Source: Bacteroidota bacterium | Lineage (GTDB): Bacteria > Bacteroidota > Bacteroidia > Flavobacteriales > Weeksellaceae | Assembly (NCBI GenBank): GCA_023386965.1 | Contig: JAEWIR010000038.1 | Span: forward strand, 1 to 42,033 | Direction of reading: 5' to 3' | DNA length: 42,033 nucleotides | In this document: one piece after another, positions 1 to 7,529 of the stretch | How positions within the stretch are numbered: position 1 is the stretch's first letter | How the letters are laid out: each line of letters starts with the position of its first letter | The notes under the pieces: model-generated | The model's input: only the letters and a program-made list of their open reading frames with translations | Databases searched by the model: none | Told to the model about the DNA's origin: nothing | Position numbers and translations under genes: made by a program

Positions 1-857
1 GTATCGATATTCATCTTAATTACTCCGTAATCAATTGCTTCCCTGATTTCTTCCAGTGAGGAACCGGAACCGCCATGGAATACAAAATTGATCGGTTTTT
101 CAGCTGTGCCAAATTTTTCCTGTACAAATTTCTGTGAATTGTCCAGAATCTTAGGGGTAAGTTTTACATTACCCGGCTTATAAACTCCGTGAACATTACC
201 AAATGCTGCAGCAATAGTGAAATTATCAGAGATCGCCTTCAGTTTTTCGTAAGCATAAGCTACTTCATCAGGCTGTGTGTATAGTTTGGAGGAATCAACA
301 CCTGTATTGTCCACACCGTCTTCTTCACCACCTGTAACACCAAGCTCAATCTCCAGGGTCATGCCCATCTTTGCCATTCTCTCAAAATATCTGCAGGAAA
401 TTTCCATATTTTCCTCTAAAGATTCTTCAGAAAGGTCCAGCATATGCGAACTATAAAGTGATTTGCCTGTTCTTTTATAGAAATCTTCGTTGGCATCCAT
501 AAGACCATCAATCCATGGAAGTAATTTTTTCGCACAGTGGTCGGTATGTAAAATCACGGTAGCACCGTACGCTTCAGCCAATGTGTGAATGTGCTGGGCA
601 CCTGCAATACCGCCAAGGATAGCAGATTTTTGTCCTTCAGTACTGAGGCCTTTACCACCGTTGAAAGCAGCACCTCCATTGGAAAACTGAATAATTACCG
701 GCGAGTTTAGTTTTGCAGCGGTTTCCATAGTAGCATTTACATTGCTGGAACCAATAACATTTACAGCGGGAAGCGCAAATTTGTTCTCTTTAGCATACTG
801 AAAAAGGTCTGTTACCATTTCACCTGTGGCAACTCCTGCCGGAAACATTCTACTCAT
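1..857 (-). CDS. fbaA: Class II fructose-bisphosphate aldolase (partial, C-terminus beyond left edge)
   Basis: Zinc-dependent aldolase that cleaves fructose 1,6-bisphosphate to dihydroxyacetone phosphate and glyceraldehyde 3-phosphate in glycolysis and forms it in gluconeogenesis; cytosolic. I translated it by hand from an ATG at 857-855; 285 full codons are visible and the frame is still open at base 1 after KMNID, so roughly the last fifth of a ~355-residue protein is missing. The sequence is very close to the E. coli FbaA subfamily: HTDHCA (residues 104-109, metal ligand H107), LEIELGVTGGEEDG (from residue 168), NVHGVYKPGN (ligand H223) and FVFHGGSGS (ligand H261) are all present. It lies 73 bp downstream of nadK on the same strand. 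A TAACTTTA sequence on the minus strand near 909-902 is a possible imperfect -7 box, so it may have its own promoter. Identity is very secure. Confidence 0.97.
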   Translation of the reverse strand, partial: MSRMFPAGVATGEMVTDLFQYAKENKFALPAVNVIGSSNVNATMETAAKLNSPVIIQFSNGGAAFNGGKGLSTEGQKSAILGGIAGAQHIHTLAEAYGATVILHTDHCAKKLLPWIDGLMDANEDFYKRTGKSLYSSHMLDLSEESLEENMEISCRYFERMAKMGMTLEIELGVTGGEEDGVDNTGVDSSKLYTQPDEVAYAYEKLKAISDNFTIAAAFGNVHGVYKPGNVKLTPKILDNSQKFVQEKFGTAEKPINFVFHGGSGSSLEEIREAIDYGVIKMNID

Positions 858-930
858 AATTTTTACTTTTTAAGGATTGAATCTGTGTTTTGAAATATCC
901 TGTAAAGTTAAGGTTTTTTTGCGAATGACT

Positions 931-1797
931 TTAGTTGCGTCTGTCTTTTCCCCAAAGTAATCTTTCCCTCAGTTTGTCGAAGAAGTTAATGTCCCTGGGC
1001 AGGAGCAGATTCAGTTCGAAAGGTGCTTTCTTAAGCCGAATCTCTTCCTCAATGTCAAGTTCGTAAAGACGCGAATCCAGTGACAGCGAATATTGGGGGA
1101 CACGGCTGGTGACCTTCAGATGAATTTCTACATCGTCCTGCACTACAATGGGCCGAACATTCAGGTTATGTGGCGCAATGGGTGTCAGTACAAAATTATC
1201 GTTGGTGGGCGAGATGATGGGACCACCGCAACTCAGGGAATACGCTGTTGAGCCTGTAGGAGTGGATACGATGAGACCGTCTGCCCAGAAAACAGTCAGG
1301 AAATCATCGTTGATATACGTGTCAACCGTTATCATTGCCGTGGTCTGTTTACGGCTGATGGAGACATCATTGAGCGCGTAAGGGAAAGCGATGCTGTTTT
1401 TTTCGGTGAAAACTTCAATGACCGACCTCTTGCTCAGGATCAGGTCACCTTTCACAATACTGTCTATATTATTGAAAATGTCCTCTTTGCTGAAACTCGC
1501 CAGGAAGCCCAACCGGCCGGTATTGACGCCAATAACCGGAATCTCGAGGTCCTGAATGTAGATCAGTGCGTTCAGGATGGTTCCGTCTCCTCCAAAACTG
1601 AAGAAGAAATCCACGCCGTGGGTCTGGAGCTCGGCTCTTGAGCTGAAAGTTTCAAAATCCTTTGAGAACTGCAGGTCTTTTGCGGTGTCACTATGCAGTA
1701 CGGATTCTATTCCGCGGCCCGCAAGCTCAGATATGAACCTGCTTAGGTACAGAAAAGTATCCAGGTCTTTTTTCTGAGAATATATGGCAACTTTCAT
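931..1797 (-). CDS. nadK: NAD kinase
   Basis: ATP-NAD kinase that phosphorylates NAD to NADP, the only route to NADP in bacteria; cytosolic. From the chosen start the protein has 288 residues. GGDGT (residues 69-73) is the ATP-site signature, NTGRLGFL (92-99) follows it, and NDVSISR and the DGLIVSTPTGSTAYSLS region mark the C-terminal NAD-binding beta-sandwich. The open frame extends upstream to 1842, but that would overlap the preceding gene and add residues with no family counterpart. The ATG at 1797, giving MKVAIYSQKK, matches the usual family N-terminus and sits 13 bp after the stop of the CBS-domain gene. The spacing suggests co-transcription of the CBS-domain gene and nadK, possibly continuing into fbaA. 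High confidence. Confidence 0.96.
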   Translation of the reverse strand: MKVAIYSQKKDLDTFLYLSRFISELAGRGIESVLHSDTAKDLQFSKDFETFSSRAELQTHGVDFFFSFGGDGTILNALIYIQDLEIPVIGVNTGRLGFLASFSKEDIFNNIDSIVKGDLILSKRSVIEVFTEKNSIAFPYALNDVSISRKQTTAMITVDTYINDDFLTVFWADGLIVSTPTGSTAYSLSCGGPIISPTNDNFVLTPIAPHNLNVRPIVVQDDVEIHLKVTSRVPQYSLSLDSRLYELDIEEEIRLKKAPFELNLLLPRDINFFDKLRERLLWGKDRRN

Positions 1798-1810
1798 TGA
1801 TATCAGTTTA

Positions 1811-2464
1811 TTAAAATTCCAGGAATTTCTGAAAAAACCCAAAACGGTCCTTCAGTAGATCCTCTTTCTCATCGCTGTAATGTTTGTGCACCACATTATA
1901 ACCATATCTTTCGAAAGTCTCGTCTATGGAGGTCAGGTTTTCACTGCTGATCTTCAGTGTGAGCCAGAAATTATCTTCGTTGATTGCACTTACATAGCAA
2001 CCGTAAATCTTGGCATTATTGGTTTCCACAATCTGTGAAATTTCTGTGAATGAATAATGTTTGGAGTTGGTCTGTATAGTGAGTATGGCGCCCGGTTCAG
2101 AAAAAAGAGGGTACTTTGAAAATTCGCTGAAAATATCGTCGCAGGAAATATAACCCAGATATTTTTCGGTGGTGCCAATCACGGGTACGACATTGGAATT
2201 GAAAGTGTGAAAAAGCTTAACGGTGTCCAGAATACTTCCGTCTGCCTGAATAGCAAATTTCTCAAAATGCAGTTCCAGGCTCCCCAGCGGTCCTTCGGGA
2301 CTTTCCTCCAGAAAGATTTGGCTTAGGGCACCTGCGTAGATTCCTTTCTTTTTAATGAAGACATGCGAGTAGCCAAATTCCTTGGCAAATTCGGAAGCAG
2401 CCTCTACGGAATCGGTCCAGTTAAATGCAGGGTAGTCCTTGGAAATATAATCTTTAATAAACAT
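1811..2464 (-). CDS. CBS-domain protein with ACT-like C-terminus
   Basis: 217-residue cytosolic protein. The first ~130 residues read as a pair of CBS motifs, the second being clear (VVPVIGTTEKYLGYISCDDIF). The remaining part from about residue 130 (GAILTIQTNSKHYSFTEISQ onward) has the alternating hydrophobic pattern of an ACT-type domain, giving an AcuB-like CBS-CBS-ACT order. CBS pairs usually bind adenine nucleotides and ACT domains small ligands such as amino acids, so a sensing or regulatory role is likely, but the target is unknown. It is placed directly before nadK with a 13-bp gap, so a link to adenine or pyridine nucleotide status is possible (inference). No catalytic motif was seen. 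The start is ATG at 2464; the preceding 172-bp gap has no clear TAnnTTTG box for this gene. Confidence 0.85.
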   Translation of the reverse strand: MFIKDYISKDYPAFNWTDSVEAASEFAKEFGYSHVFIKKKGIYAGALSQIFLEESPEGPLGSLELHFEKFAIQADGSILDTVKLFHTFNSNVVPVIGTTEKYLGYISCDDIFSEFSKYPLFSEPGAILTIQTNSKHYSFTEISQIVETNNAKIYGCYVSAINEDNFWLTLKISSENLTSIDETFERYGYNVVHKHYSDEKEDLLKDRFGFFQKFLEF

Positions 2465-2517
2465 ACGCTAAAATAATAAAATTTGAAGACTAGCAGGTTT
2501 TTTGTGCAATGTTTCGG

Positions 2518-2577
2518 TTAAACTGTTAAATAGTTTGGAACATAAGCTTCAATTGTAATATCTTTGTCGCCTTTCAT
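2518..2577 (-). CDS. Possible 19-residue small ORF
   Basis: On the minus strand an ATG at 2577-2575 opens a frame of 19 codons, MKGDKDITIEAYVPNYLTV, closed by TAA at 2520-2518. The start is preceded by an A-rich leader (TAAAAAGTAAAA), the style seen before true starts in this genome, for example the fbaA start. I do not recognise the peptide. It lies between the RNA methyltransferase gene and the CBS-domain gene, both on the same strand, so read-through could express it. It competes with the idea that the same DNA encodes a plus-strand small RNA. A frame this short can arise by chance; there is no support beyond the start context. Confidence 0.2.
   Translation of the reverse strand: MKGDKDITIEAYVPNYLTV
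2534..2566 (+). promoter_or_regulatory. Candidate plus-strand promoter in a minus-strand gap
   Basis: TTTG at 2534-2537, a 21-bp spacer, then TATCTTTG at 2559-2566. This fits the Bacteroidota primary-sigma consensus (TTTG, 19-21 bp, TAnnTTTG). Both neighbouring genes run the other way, so the only visible downstream product is a ~65-nt transcript ending at the hairpin at 2604-2638. Confidence 0.4.
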
Positions 2578-2638
2578 TTTTACTTTTTATTAGATTTATT
2601 TCGAACTGCACTGCCTTTCAGGGCTTTGCAGTTTTTTT
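2571..2638 (+). ncRNA. Candidate small RNA
   Basis: Bounded by the promoter-like sequence at 2534-2566 and the hairpin plus T-run at 2604-2638, giving a predicted transcript of about 65-70 nt. It contains no ATG on the plus strand. The 5' half is T-rich and unstructured by eye; the 3' half is the terminator stem. I recognise no known RNA family. Start and end are inferred from the flanking signals, not measured. Confidence 0.3.
2604..2638 (+). terminator. Rho-independent terminator, plus strand
   Basis: Stem AACTGCA (2604-2610) with TGCAGTT (2627-2633), an inner GCC/GGC pairing, loop TTTCAG, followed by a run of T to 2638. The T-run is on the plus strand only; read on the minus strand the sequence after the hairpin is not T-rich. 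It therefore fits a plus-strand transcript better than the end of the methyltransferase gene. Confidence 0.55.
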
Positions 2639-3167
2639 ATTTCAGATCTTTGAAGAAGTGCCACATCGCAATCCCCGCACATACAGAAACATTCAGCGAG
2701 TGTTTGGTGCCTAACTGCGGAATTTCCAGAAAAGTGTCGTACAGAGGAAGGGCTTCTTCAGAAAGGCCATCCACTTCATTTCCCAGCACAAGTGCATAAT
2801 TTTTCCCGCGCAGAACTTCAAAACTGTCAATATTCACACTGGCGGTAGTTTGTTCCAGCCCGACAACCGTGCATCCTTCATCTTTCAGGTTCTGTAGGAC
2901 CTCAGAAATATCTTTAACATAAATCCATTCCACAGTTTCGGTTGCGCCCAGCGCCGCTTTATGGATTTCGCGGTGTGGAGGTACGGGCGTGATCCCGCAA
3001 AGGATGACTCTTTTTACAATAAATGCGTCTGCAGTACGGAAGACGGCACCTACATTGTGCATGCTCCGCACGTTATCCAACACCACGGTAACCGGGATTT
3101 TGATGATCTGCTTAAAGGTTTCCCTGTCCACACGCCCTAAATCTTCAAGTTTTAATTTCTTTGCCAT
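2637..3167 (-). CDS. TrmH/SpoU-family RNA 2'-O-methyltransferase
   Basis: SPOUT-superfamily enzyme that transfers a methyl group from S-adenosylmethionine to a ribose 2'-hydroxyl in tRNA or rRNA; the exact target cannot be read from the sequence. 176 residues from the chosen start. The three family motifs are visible: NVRSMHNVGAVFRTADAF (motif 1, with the conserved Asn and Arg), LVLGNEVDGLSEE (motif 2) and IPQLGTKHSLNVSVCAGIAMW (motif 3), the last two forming the knotted cofactor site. It lacks the extra N-terminal RNA-binding domain of longer RlmB/TsnR types. An upstream ATG at 3185 exists, but a -7 box (TATCTTTG, minus strand, 3190-3183) overlaps it, so the ATG at 3167 (MAKKLKLEDLG) must be the start. 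Confidence 0.92.
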   Translation of the reverse strand: MAKKLKLEDLGRVDRETFKQIIKIPVTVVLDNVRSMHNVGAVFRTADAFIVKRVILCGITPVPPHREIHKAALGATETVEWIYVKDISEVLQNLKDEGCTVVGLEQTTASVNIDSFEVLRGKNYALVLGNEVDGLSEEALPLYDTFLEIPQLGTKHSLNVSVCAGIAMWHFFKDLK

Positions 3168-3182
3168 AATTTTTCTGTGCTG

Positions 3183-3190
3183 CAAAGATA
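3183..3190 (-). promoter_or_regulatory. -7 box for the RNA methyltransferase gene
   Basis: TATCTTTG on the minus strand, ending 15 bp before the ATG at 3167. A TTTG at 3218-3215 lies 24 bp upstream, slightly longer than the usual spacer. The position fixes the start codon choice. Confidence 0.6.
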
Positions 3191-3305
3191 CTATATCGGT
3201 ACATAGAGTCGGGCCAAAAAGCCCGTTTCACGTCTTGTTTATGTGTGGCTCACCTAAGGTCTTCTGAGATTATTTGTATTTTTACCCTCAATTTTAATTT
3301 TTACG

Positions 3306-5891
3306 ATGGCCAAAGCGAAGAAAGAAACCCCCTTAATGTTGCAGTATAATACCATTAAGGCTAAATACCCGGATGCCTTGCTGCTTTTCAGGGTGGGGGA
3401 CTTCTATGAAACCTTTGGTCAGGATGCCATCCGTGCTTCGCAAATCCTCGGTATCGTGCTGACGAAAAGGGCAAATGGCGAAGGTCATATTGAACTCGCA
3501 GGTTTTCCGCATCATTCTGTAGACTCGTATTTGCCGAAATTGGTTCGTGCCGGACTGCGTGTGGCTATTTGTGACCAGCTGGAAGATCCCAAAGCAGTAA
3601 AGGGAATCGTAAAGCGGGGTGTTACAGAACTTGTTACACCGGGAGTTACCTTCAATGACCAGGTACTGAATTCAAAGAAAAACAATTTCCTCCTGGCGGT
3701 TCACAAAGAAAAGGAAATGTACGGTCTGGCGCTGGTAGATGTATCTACAGGTGAGTTTCTTGTTTCCGAAGGAAATCTGGAAAAGTTGCTGCACATTGTC
3801 AACACTTTTGATCCCAGCGAAATCCTTTTCCAGCGCACGAAAGACATCCCAACCCAGCTAAATAACCGCAGTTTTTTCCGACTGGAGGACTGGGCATTCC
3901 AGTATAATTATGCGGTAGACAAACTAACAGCTCATTTTAAGACTTCGTCTTTGCGCGGGTTCGGCGTGAGCGACCTTAAACTGGCCATCACTGCCGCGGG
4001 GGCCATATTCGCTTATTTGGTGGAAGATACCCATCACGACCTGCTCAATCATATTACTCGGATTCAGAAAATCCCGCAGGAGGATTATCTGATGATGGAT
4101 CCCTTTACCCTCCGTAATCTGGAGGTGGTTTTTCCGGCCCACCGGGAAGGCCGGAGTTTGCTGGATATCATAGACAAAACATCCACGCCAATGGGAGGCC
4201 GGCTTCTGAGAAGGAGAATTATCCTTCCGCTGAAAAATTTAGGTGAGATACAGTCGCGCCTTTCGCTGATAGAATTTTTTAACGGCCAGGATATGCTCAA
4301 ATACGATATCCAGGTTCTGCTTAAATCCATTTCAGACCTGGAAAGGCTTATGGGCAAACTTGCATCGGAGAAAATTTCACCAAAGGAATTGGGGTTTTTA
4401 CGTCACAGTTTGAGAAGTATTGCGGAAATACGGAGTAAAATTCTTGCCTATCCCGAAATTGCGTCTTCGCTGGAAACACTCACAGACCATTCGGAACTTA
4501 TAAAGTACCTGGATGTTCACTTGAACGGGGAACTGCCGGTCATGCTGTCAAAAGGAAATGTAATTAAGAGCGGCGTTTCCGAAGAACTGGATTATTTACG
4601 CGGACTGCAGCAGAAAGGTAAATCCTTCCTGGACGAAATGTGCCAGCGCGAAGTGGAAAAAACGGGTATTGCTTCACTTAAAATAGATTTTAACAATGTA
4701 TTCGGATATTATATAGAAGTCCGCAATACACATAAGGACAAGGTCCCCGCAGAGTGGATCCGAAAGCAGACACTTGTTAACGCGGAACGGTACATCACCG
4801 AAGAACTCAAAGAATATGAAACGCAGATCCTGGGTGCGGAGGAGAAAATTTCGGTCATGGAGTACAGGCTTTACCGCGACATCTGCAATCATGTGATGTC
4901 GTTTATGGCAGAAATCCAGCGCAATTCCGGACTTATAGCACAGCTGGATGTAGCTGTAGGTTTTTCCGAACTGGCGGTGTCCGAAAGTTATACAAAGCCC
5001 GTACTGAATGAAGGTTTCGCCATTGATATCCGTGAAGCCAGACATCCGATTATTGAAAGTGCCCTGCCACTTGGCGAAAAATACATCCCGAACAACGTCT
5101 TCCTGGACCGCGATACGCAGCAGATCATCATGGTTACCGGTCCCAACATGGCAGGTAAATCGGCGATATTGCGACAGACCGCCCTGATTTGTCTGTTGGC
5201 TCAGATTGGCAGTTTTGTGCCCGCTAAATACGCGGAAATTGGCCTTTTGGACCGGATATTTACGCGGGTTGGAGCCACCGATAATATCTCCGCCGGCGAA
5301 TCTACTTTTATGGTTGAGATGAATGAGGCTGCCAGCATCCTTAATAATATCACCGAGCGCAGTCTGATTCTGCTCGATGAACTCGGAAGGGGAACCTCGA
5401 CCTACGACGGTGTCTCGATTGCGTGGGCCATTGCTGAATATCTGCATCAGCATCCTACACAGGCCAAAACGCTTTTCGCCACTCATTATCATGAACTGAA
5501 TGAAATGACCCTTAACTTTACTAGGATCAGGAATTTTCACGTTTCCATTCAGGAAAACAAAGGGTCTGTTATCTTCCTGCGCAAGCTTTTACCGGGCGGA
5601 AGTGAACACAGTTTCGGTATCCATGTCGCTAAGTTAGCCGGGATGCCGGCAAAAGTTGTTCACCGCGCGGCCGAAATACTTAAAACCCTGGAACAGAGCC
5701 GAAATACCGGCGACGGCCGCGAGGCTGTGAAGAAACTGACCGAGGAAAATCTGCAGCTGTCATTTTTTCAGCTGGATGATCCGGTGCTGGAGAACATCAG
5801 GGAAGAACTCCATAAGATCGATATCAACACACTTACGCCAATTGAAGCCTTAATGAAACTGAATGCAATCAAGAAGATGATTGGGAAGTAG
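3306..5891 (+). CDS. mutS: DNA mismatch repair protein MutS
   Basis: Mismatch-recognition ATPase that starts methyl-independent or methyl-directed mismatch repair with MutL; cytosolic, on DNA. 861 residues, normal for MutS1. The N-terminal mismatch-reading motif GDFYETF is present (Phe33, Glu35 of the Phe-X-Glu wedge). The connector, lever and clamp regions fill the middle. The C-terminal ATPase has Walker A GPNMAGKS (612-619), Walker B ILLDELGRGTST (Asp691, Glu692) and the FATHYHEL switch region, followed by the helix-turn-helix dimer region GSEHSFGIHVAKLAGMP. The start ATG at 3306 gives MAKAKKETPLMLQY, with the expected proximity to the mismatch domain. No mutL is nearby. Transcription probably begins near 3276, where an imperfect ATTATTTG box lies. 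Identity is certain. Confidence 0.98.
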   Translation: MAKAKKETPLMLQYNTIKAKYPDALLLFRVGDFYETFGQDAIRASQILGIVLTKRANGEGHIELAGFPHHSVDSYLPKLVRAGLRVAICDQLEDPKAVKGIVKRGVTELVTPGVTFNDQVLNSKKNNFLLAVHKEKEMYGLALVDVSTGEFLVSEGNLEKLLHIVNTFDPSEILFQRTKDIPTQLNNRSFFRLEDWAFQYNYAVDKLTAHFKTSSLRGFGVSDLKLAITAAGAIFAYLVEDTHHDLLNHITRIQKIPQEDYLMMDPFTLRNLEVVFPAHREGRSLLDIIDKTSTPMGGRLLRRRIILPLKNLGEIQSRLSLIEFFNGQDMLKYDIQVLLKSISDLERLMGKLASEKISPKELGFLRHSLRSIAEIRSKILAYPEIASSLETLTDHSELIKYLDVHLNGELPVMLSKGNVIKSGVSEELDYLRGLQQKGKSFLDEMCQREVEKTGIASLKIDFNNVFGYYIEVRNTHKDKVPAEWIRKQTLVNAERYITEELKEYETQILGAEEKISVMEYRLYRDICNHVMSFMAEIQRNSGLIAQLDVAVGFSELAVSESYTKPVLNEGFAIDIREARHPIIESALPLGEKYIPNNVFLDRDTQQIIMVTGPNMAGKSAILRQTALICLLAQIGSFVPAKYAEIGLLDRIFTRVGATDNISAGESTFMVEMNEAASILNNITERSLILLDELGRGTSTYDGVSIAWAIAEYLHQHPTQAKTLFATHYHELNEMTLNFTRIRNFHVSIQENKGSVIFLRKLLPGGSEHSFGIHVAKLAGMPAKVVHRAAEILKTLEQSRNTGDGREAVKKLTEENLQLSFFQLDDPVLENIREELHKIDINTLTPIEALMKLNAIKKMIGK

Positions 5892-5968
5892 TCCTTCACA
5901 AAAAAGTATAGGATATTTCGCTTCCTCATTTCCTCAAAAAGTAAATTTTACTGTGTGCTGAAAAAGAA

Positions 5969-5976
5969 TAACTTTG
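5969..5976 (+). promoter_or_regulatory. -7 box before the acyltransferase gene
   Basis: TAACTTTG, exact to TAnnTTTG, with TTTT 19 bp upstream and the ATG 16 bp downstream. Indicates transcription separate from mutS. Confidence 0.5.
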
Positions 5977-5992
5977 AGGCATAACAGAAACT

Positions 5993-7084
5993 ATGAAAAG
6001 AGACCTCTACATTGACTTCGCGAAGGGCTTTGCCACGCTTTCCATTATTTTTATTCACACTGTTTTTTGGTCCGGACAGTTTTATATCCCTACCGAACTC
6101 AGGGTGCTTTCACTGCTGATTGATGTGCCGCTTTTCTATGCGCTTTCCGGGCTAACCTCAGGCGGTAATGTGGAAAAGACTTTATACCGCTTGCTGAAAC
6201 TGCAGATTACCTTCATGATTTTTGTGACCTTTCTCTTTTTTCTGGATTACCTGTTCAAGGTCCTCGGCCTCAATTTCTTTGGCCTTGCCTGGATGCAGGA
6301 ATTTTATTCAACTTTCGGTGCCAAATATGTTCCGCAGAATATTTCCACCATGCCACAGTGGCAGAACCTGGGTAACTGGTACTTGCATCAGTACACCAAT
6401 GCCGATACATTTCCCGTGGTAATGGGCAGTTTCTGGTATCTTAAGGTTTATTTTATTCTCACTGTTCTGGGCGTGCTCATTATCCGCTTTTTCCCTAAGC
6501 ATCTCAATTGGTTCATCGCTCTGTGTTTCGGACTTACCGCACTGTTCAACCTTATGCCGCACTACTATCCAAGTGGCCAAGTGGGTTACGTAACTTTATA
6601 CCTGGGCATCATCCTGCTGGCAAACCGATTGAAAGGAAAGAAGATTCCTATGCCCTGGGTTATTTCGTTATTCAGCCTTATGCTTATCATTTTGGCGGTA
6701 ATTTACTGGAACGAAGGCAAAGAGTATATCCTGAAAATGAATAAGGCTAAATTTCCGCCTAAGGCACTTTATGTTCTTTGGTCATCTTTTTCACTGATAA
6801 CTCTCTTAGCGCTTTACAACCGTTTGAAGATCAGTAAGGAAAGTTTTATAACCTATATCGGCCGCAATGCCATCTTTTTCTATTTTGCTCAGGGCATAAG
6901 TTCATCACTTGTTTATTTTGCCGTGGTTCCGCTGAAAGAGCAGATGCCCTGGTGGACACTTATGATCTTAATCTACTTTGTGAATATTATTTTGGCAGTC
7001 CTTATAGCGGAAGCACTGAAAAAATTAGACGCATTCGGCTGGAAAACCCTGCATTTTCTCCGTAAAAAAACCGCCTCAGAGTAA
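5993..7084 (+). CDS. Membrane acyltransferase (acyltransferase 3 family)
   Basis: 363-residue integral membrane protein with about ten hydrophobic segments. The N-terminus MKRDLYIDFAKGFATLSIIFIHTVFW has the Asp-Phe-Ala and membrane His pattern of acyltransferase family 3 (OatA/NodX/WcjD type), which O-acetylates or succinylates surface sugars, peptidoglycan or lipids using acyl-CoA. No extracellular SGNH domain is fused. The acceptor cannot be read from the sequence, and no glycan biosynthesis genes adjoin it. Start ATG at 5993 is 16 bp from a clean -7 box at 5969-5976. The last codons overlap a terminator hairpin (7068-7097). Family assignment is good; substrate unknown. Confidence 0.82.
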   Translation: MKRDLYIDFAKGFATLSIIFIHTVFWSGQFYIPTELRVLSLLIDVPLFYALSGLTSGGNVEKTLYRLLKLQITFMIFVTFLFFLDYLFKVLGLNFFGLAWMQEFYSTFGAKYVPQNISTMPQWQNLGNWYLHQYTNADTFPVVMGSFWYLKVYFILTVLGVLIIRFFPKHLNWFIALCFGLTALFNLMPHYYPSGQVGYVTLYLGIILLANRLKGKKIPMPWVISLFSLMLIILAVIYWNEGKEYILKMNKAKFPPKALYVLWSSFSLITLLALYNRLKISKESFITYIGRNAIFFYFAQGISSSLVYFAVVPLKEQMPWWTLMILIYFVNIILAVLIAEALKKLDAFGWKTLHFLRKKTASE

Positions 7085-7097
7085 TCTGAGACGGTTT
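7068..7097. terminator. Bidirectional terminator overlapping the acyltransferase stop codon
   Basis: AAACCG C CTCAGA (7068-7080), loop GTAA, TCTGAG A CGGTTT (7085-7097): a 12-bp stem with one C:A mismatch and an A-run before it. It lies between convergent genes. The loop itself holds the TAA stop (7082-7084), so the final four codons form one arm of the stem. Confidence 0.7.
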
Positions 7098-7120
7098 CGT
7101 GACAATATATATGAAGTGAT

Positions 7121-7363
7121 TTAGTCGTTGGCTCTGTTACCTCTTGCTACTAGTGCAATAATTACGATCAGTACCAGGGCTCCTACTACCCAGTACAATG
7201 GGTTGGTAAACCACTCTTCTGTAGTAGTGGTTGTTGTGGTTTCAGATGTCGTTATATCTACATCAGCTGCATCCTGCGCAAATGCAAGGATACTGGAGAA
7301 AAACATAATAGTAAGGAGGAAAAGTTTCTCGGATCTTCTTTTGATGATGTTAGTCGTTTTCAT
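7121..7363 (-). CDS. Small exported threonine-rich single-pass membrane protein
   Basis: 80 residues, family not recognised. It shows a typical signal peptide (basic start KTTNIIKRRSEK, hydrophobic LFLLTIMFFSSILA, then FAQ, giving a likely cut after AFA or AFAQ), a mature linker with Asp and a run of seven threonines (TSETTTTTTTEEW), a transmembrane segment (YWVVGALVLIVIIALVA) and a short basic tail GNRAND. Predicted topology after processing is a short periplasmic N-terminus and one inner-membrane helix. It sits alone, convergent with the acyltransferase and divergent from miaE, with no obvious partner. The signal peptide, transmembrane layout and strand isolation make it likely to be a real gene, but the function is unknown. 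Confidence 0.75.
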   Translation of the reverse strand: MKTTNIIKRRSEKLFLLTIMFFSSILAFAQDAADVDITTSETTTTTTTEEWFTNPLYWVVGALVLIVIIALVARGNRAND

Positions 7364-7529
7364 AATTTATTTTTTTAATGTTGAGTTGATATTTCCAATT
7401 TGAATGCCACGAAACCCTGCTGTTGGGCGCACAATACTAATGATGTAAAGAATCGCTGAAATTCTGAAAGAAGCTAATACGCGGTGTGATATTTAGAATA
7501 ATAGTAACTTTACAGAAATTATCAAGTTC

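Noticed and set aside
3168..3185. Upstream ATG (3185) for the RNA methyltransferase
   Set aside because: Overlaps the TATCTTTG -7 box at 3190-3183, so it would not be in the transcript.
3209..3224. CGGGC/GCCCG hairpin upstream of mutS
   Set aside because: Short 5-bp stem with no T-run; it overlaps the methyltransferase promoter region and has no clear role.
4674..5540. 288-codon minus-strand open frame inside mutS
   Set aside because: Lies opposite the MutS ATPase domain, whose motifs are perfect. No family pattern; shadow frame.
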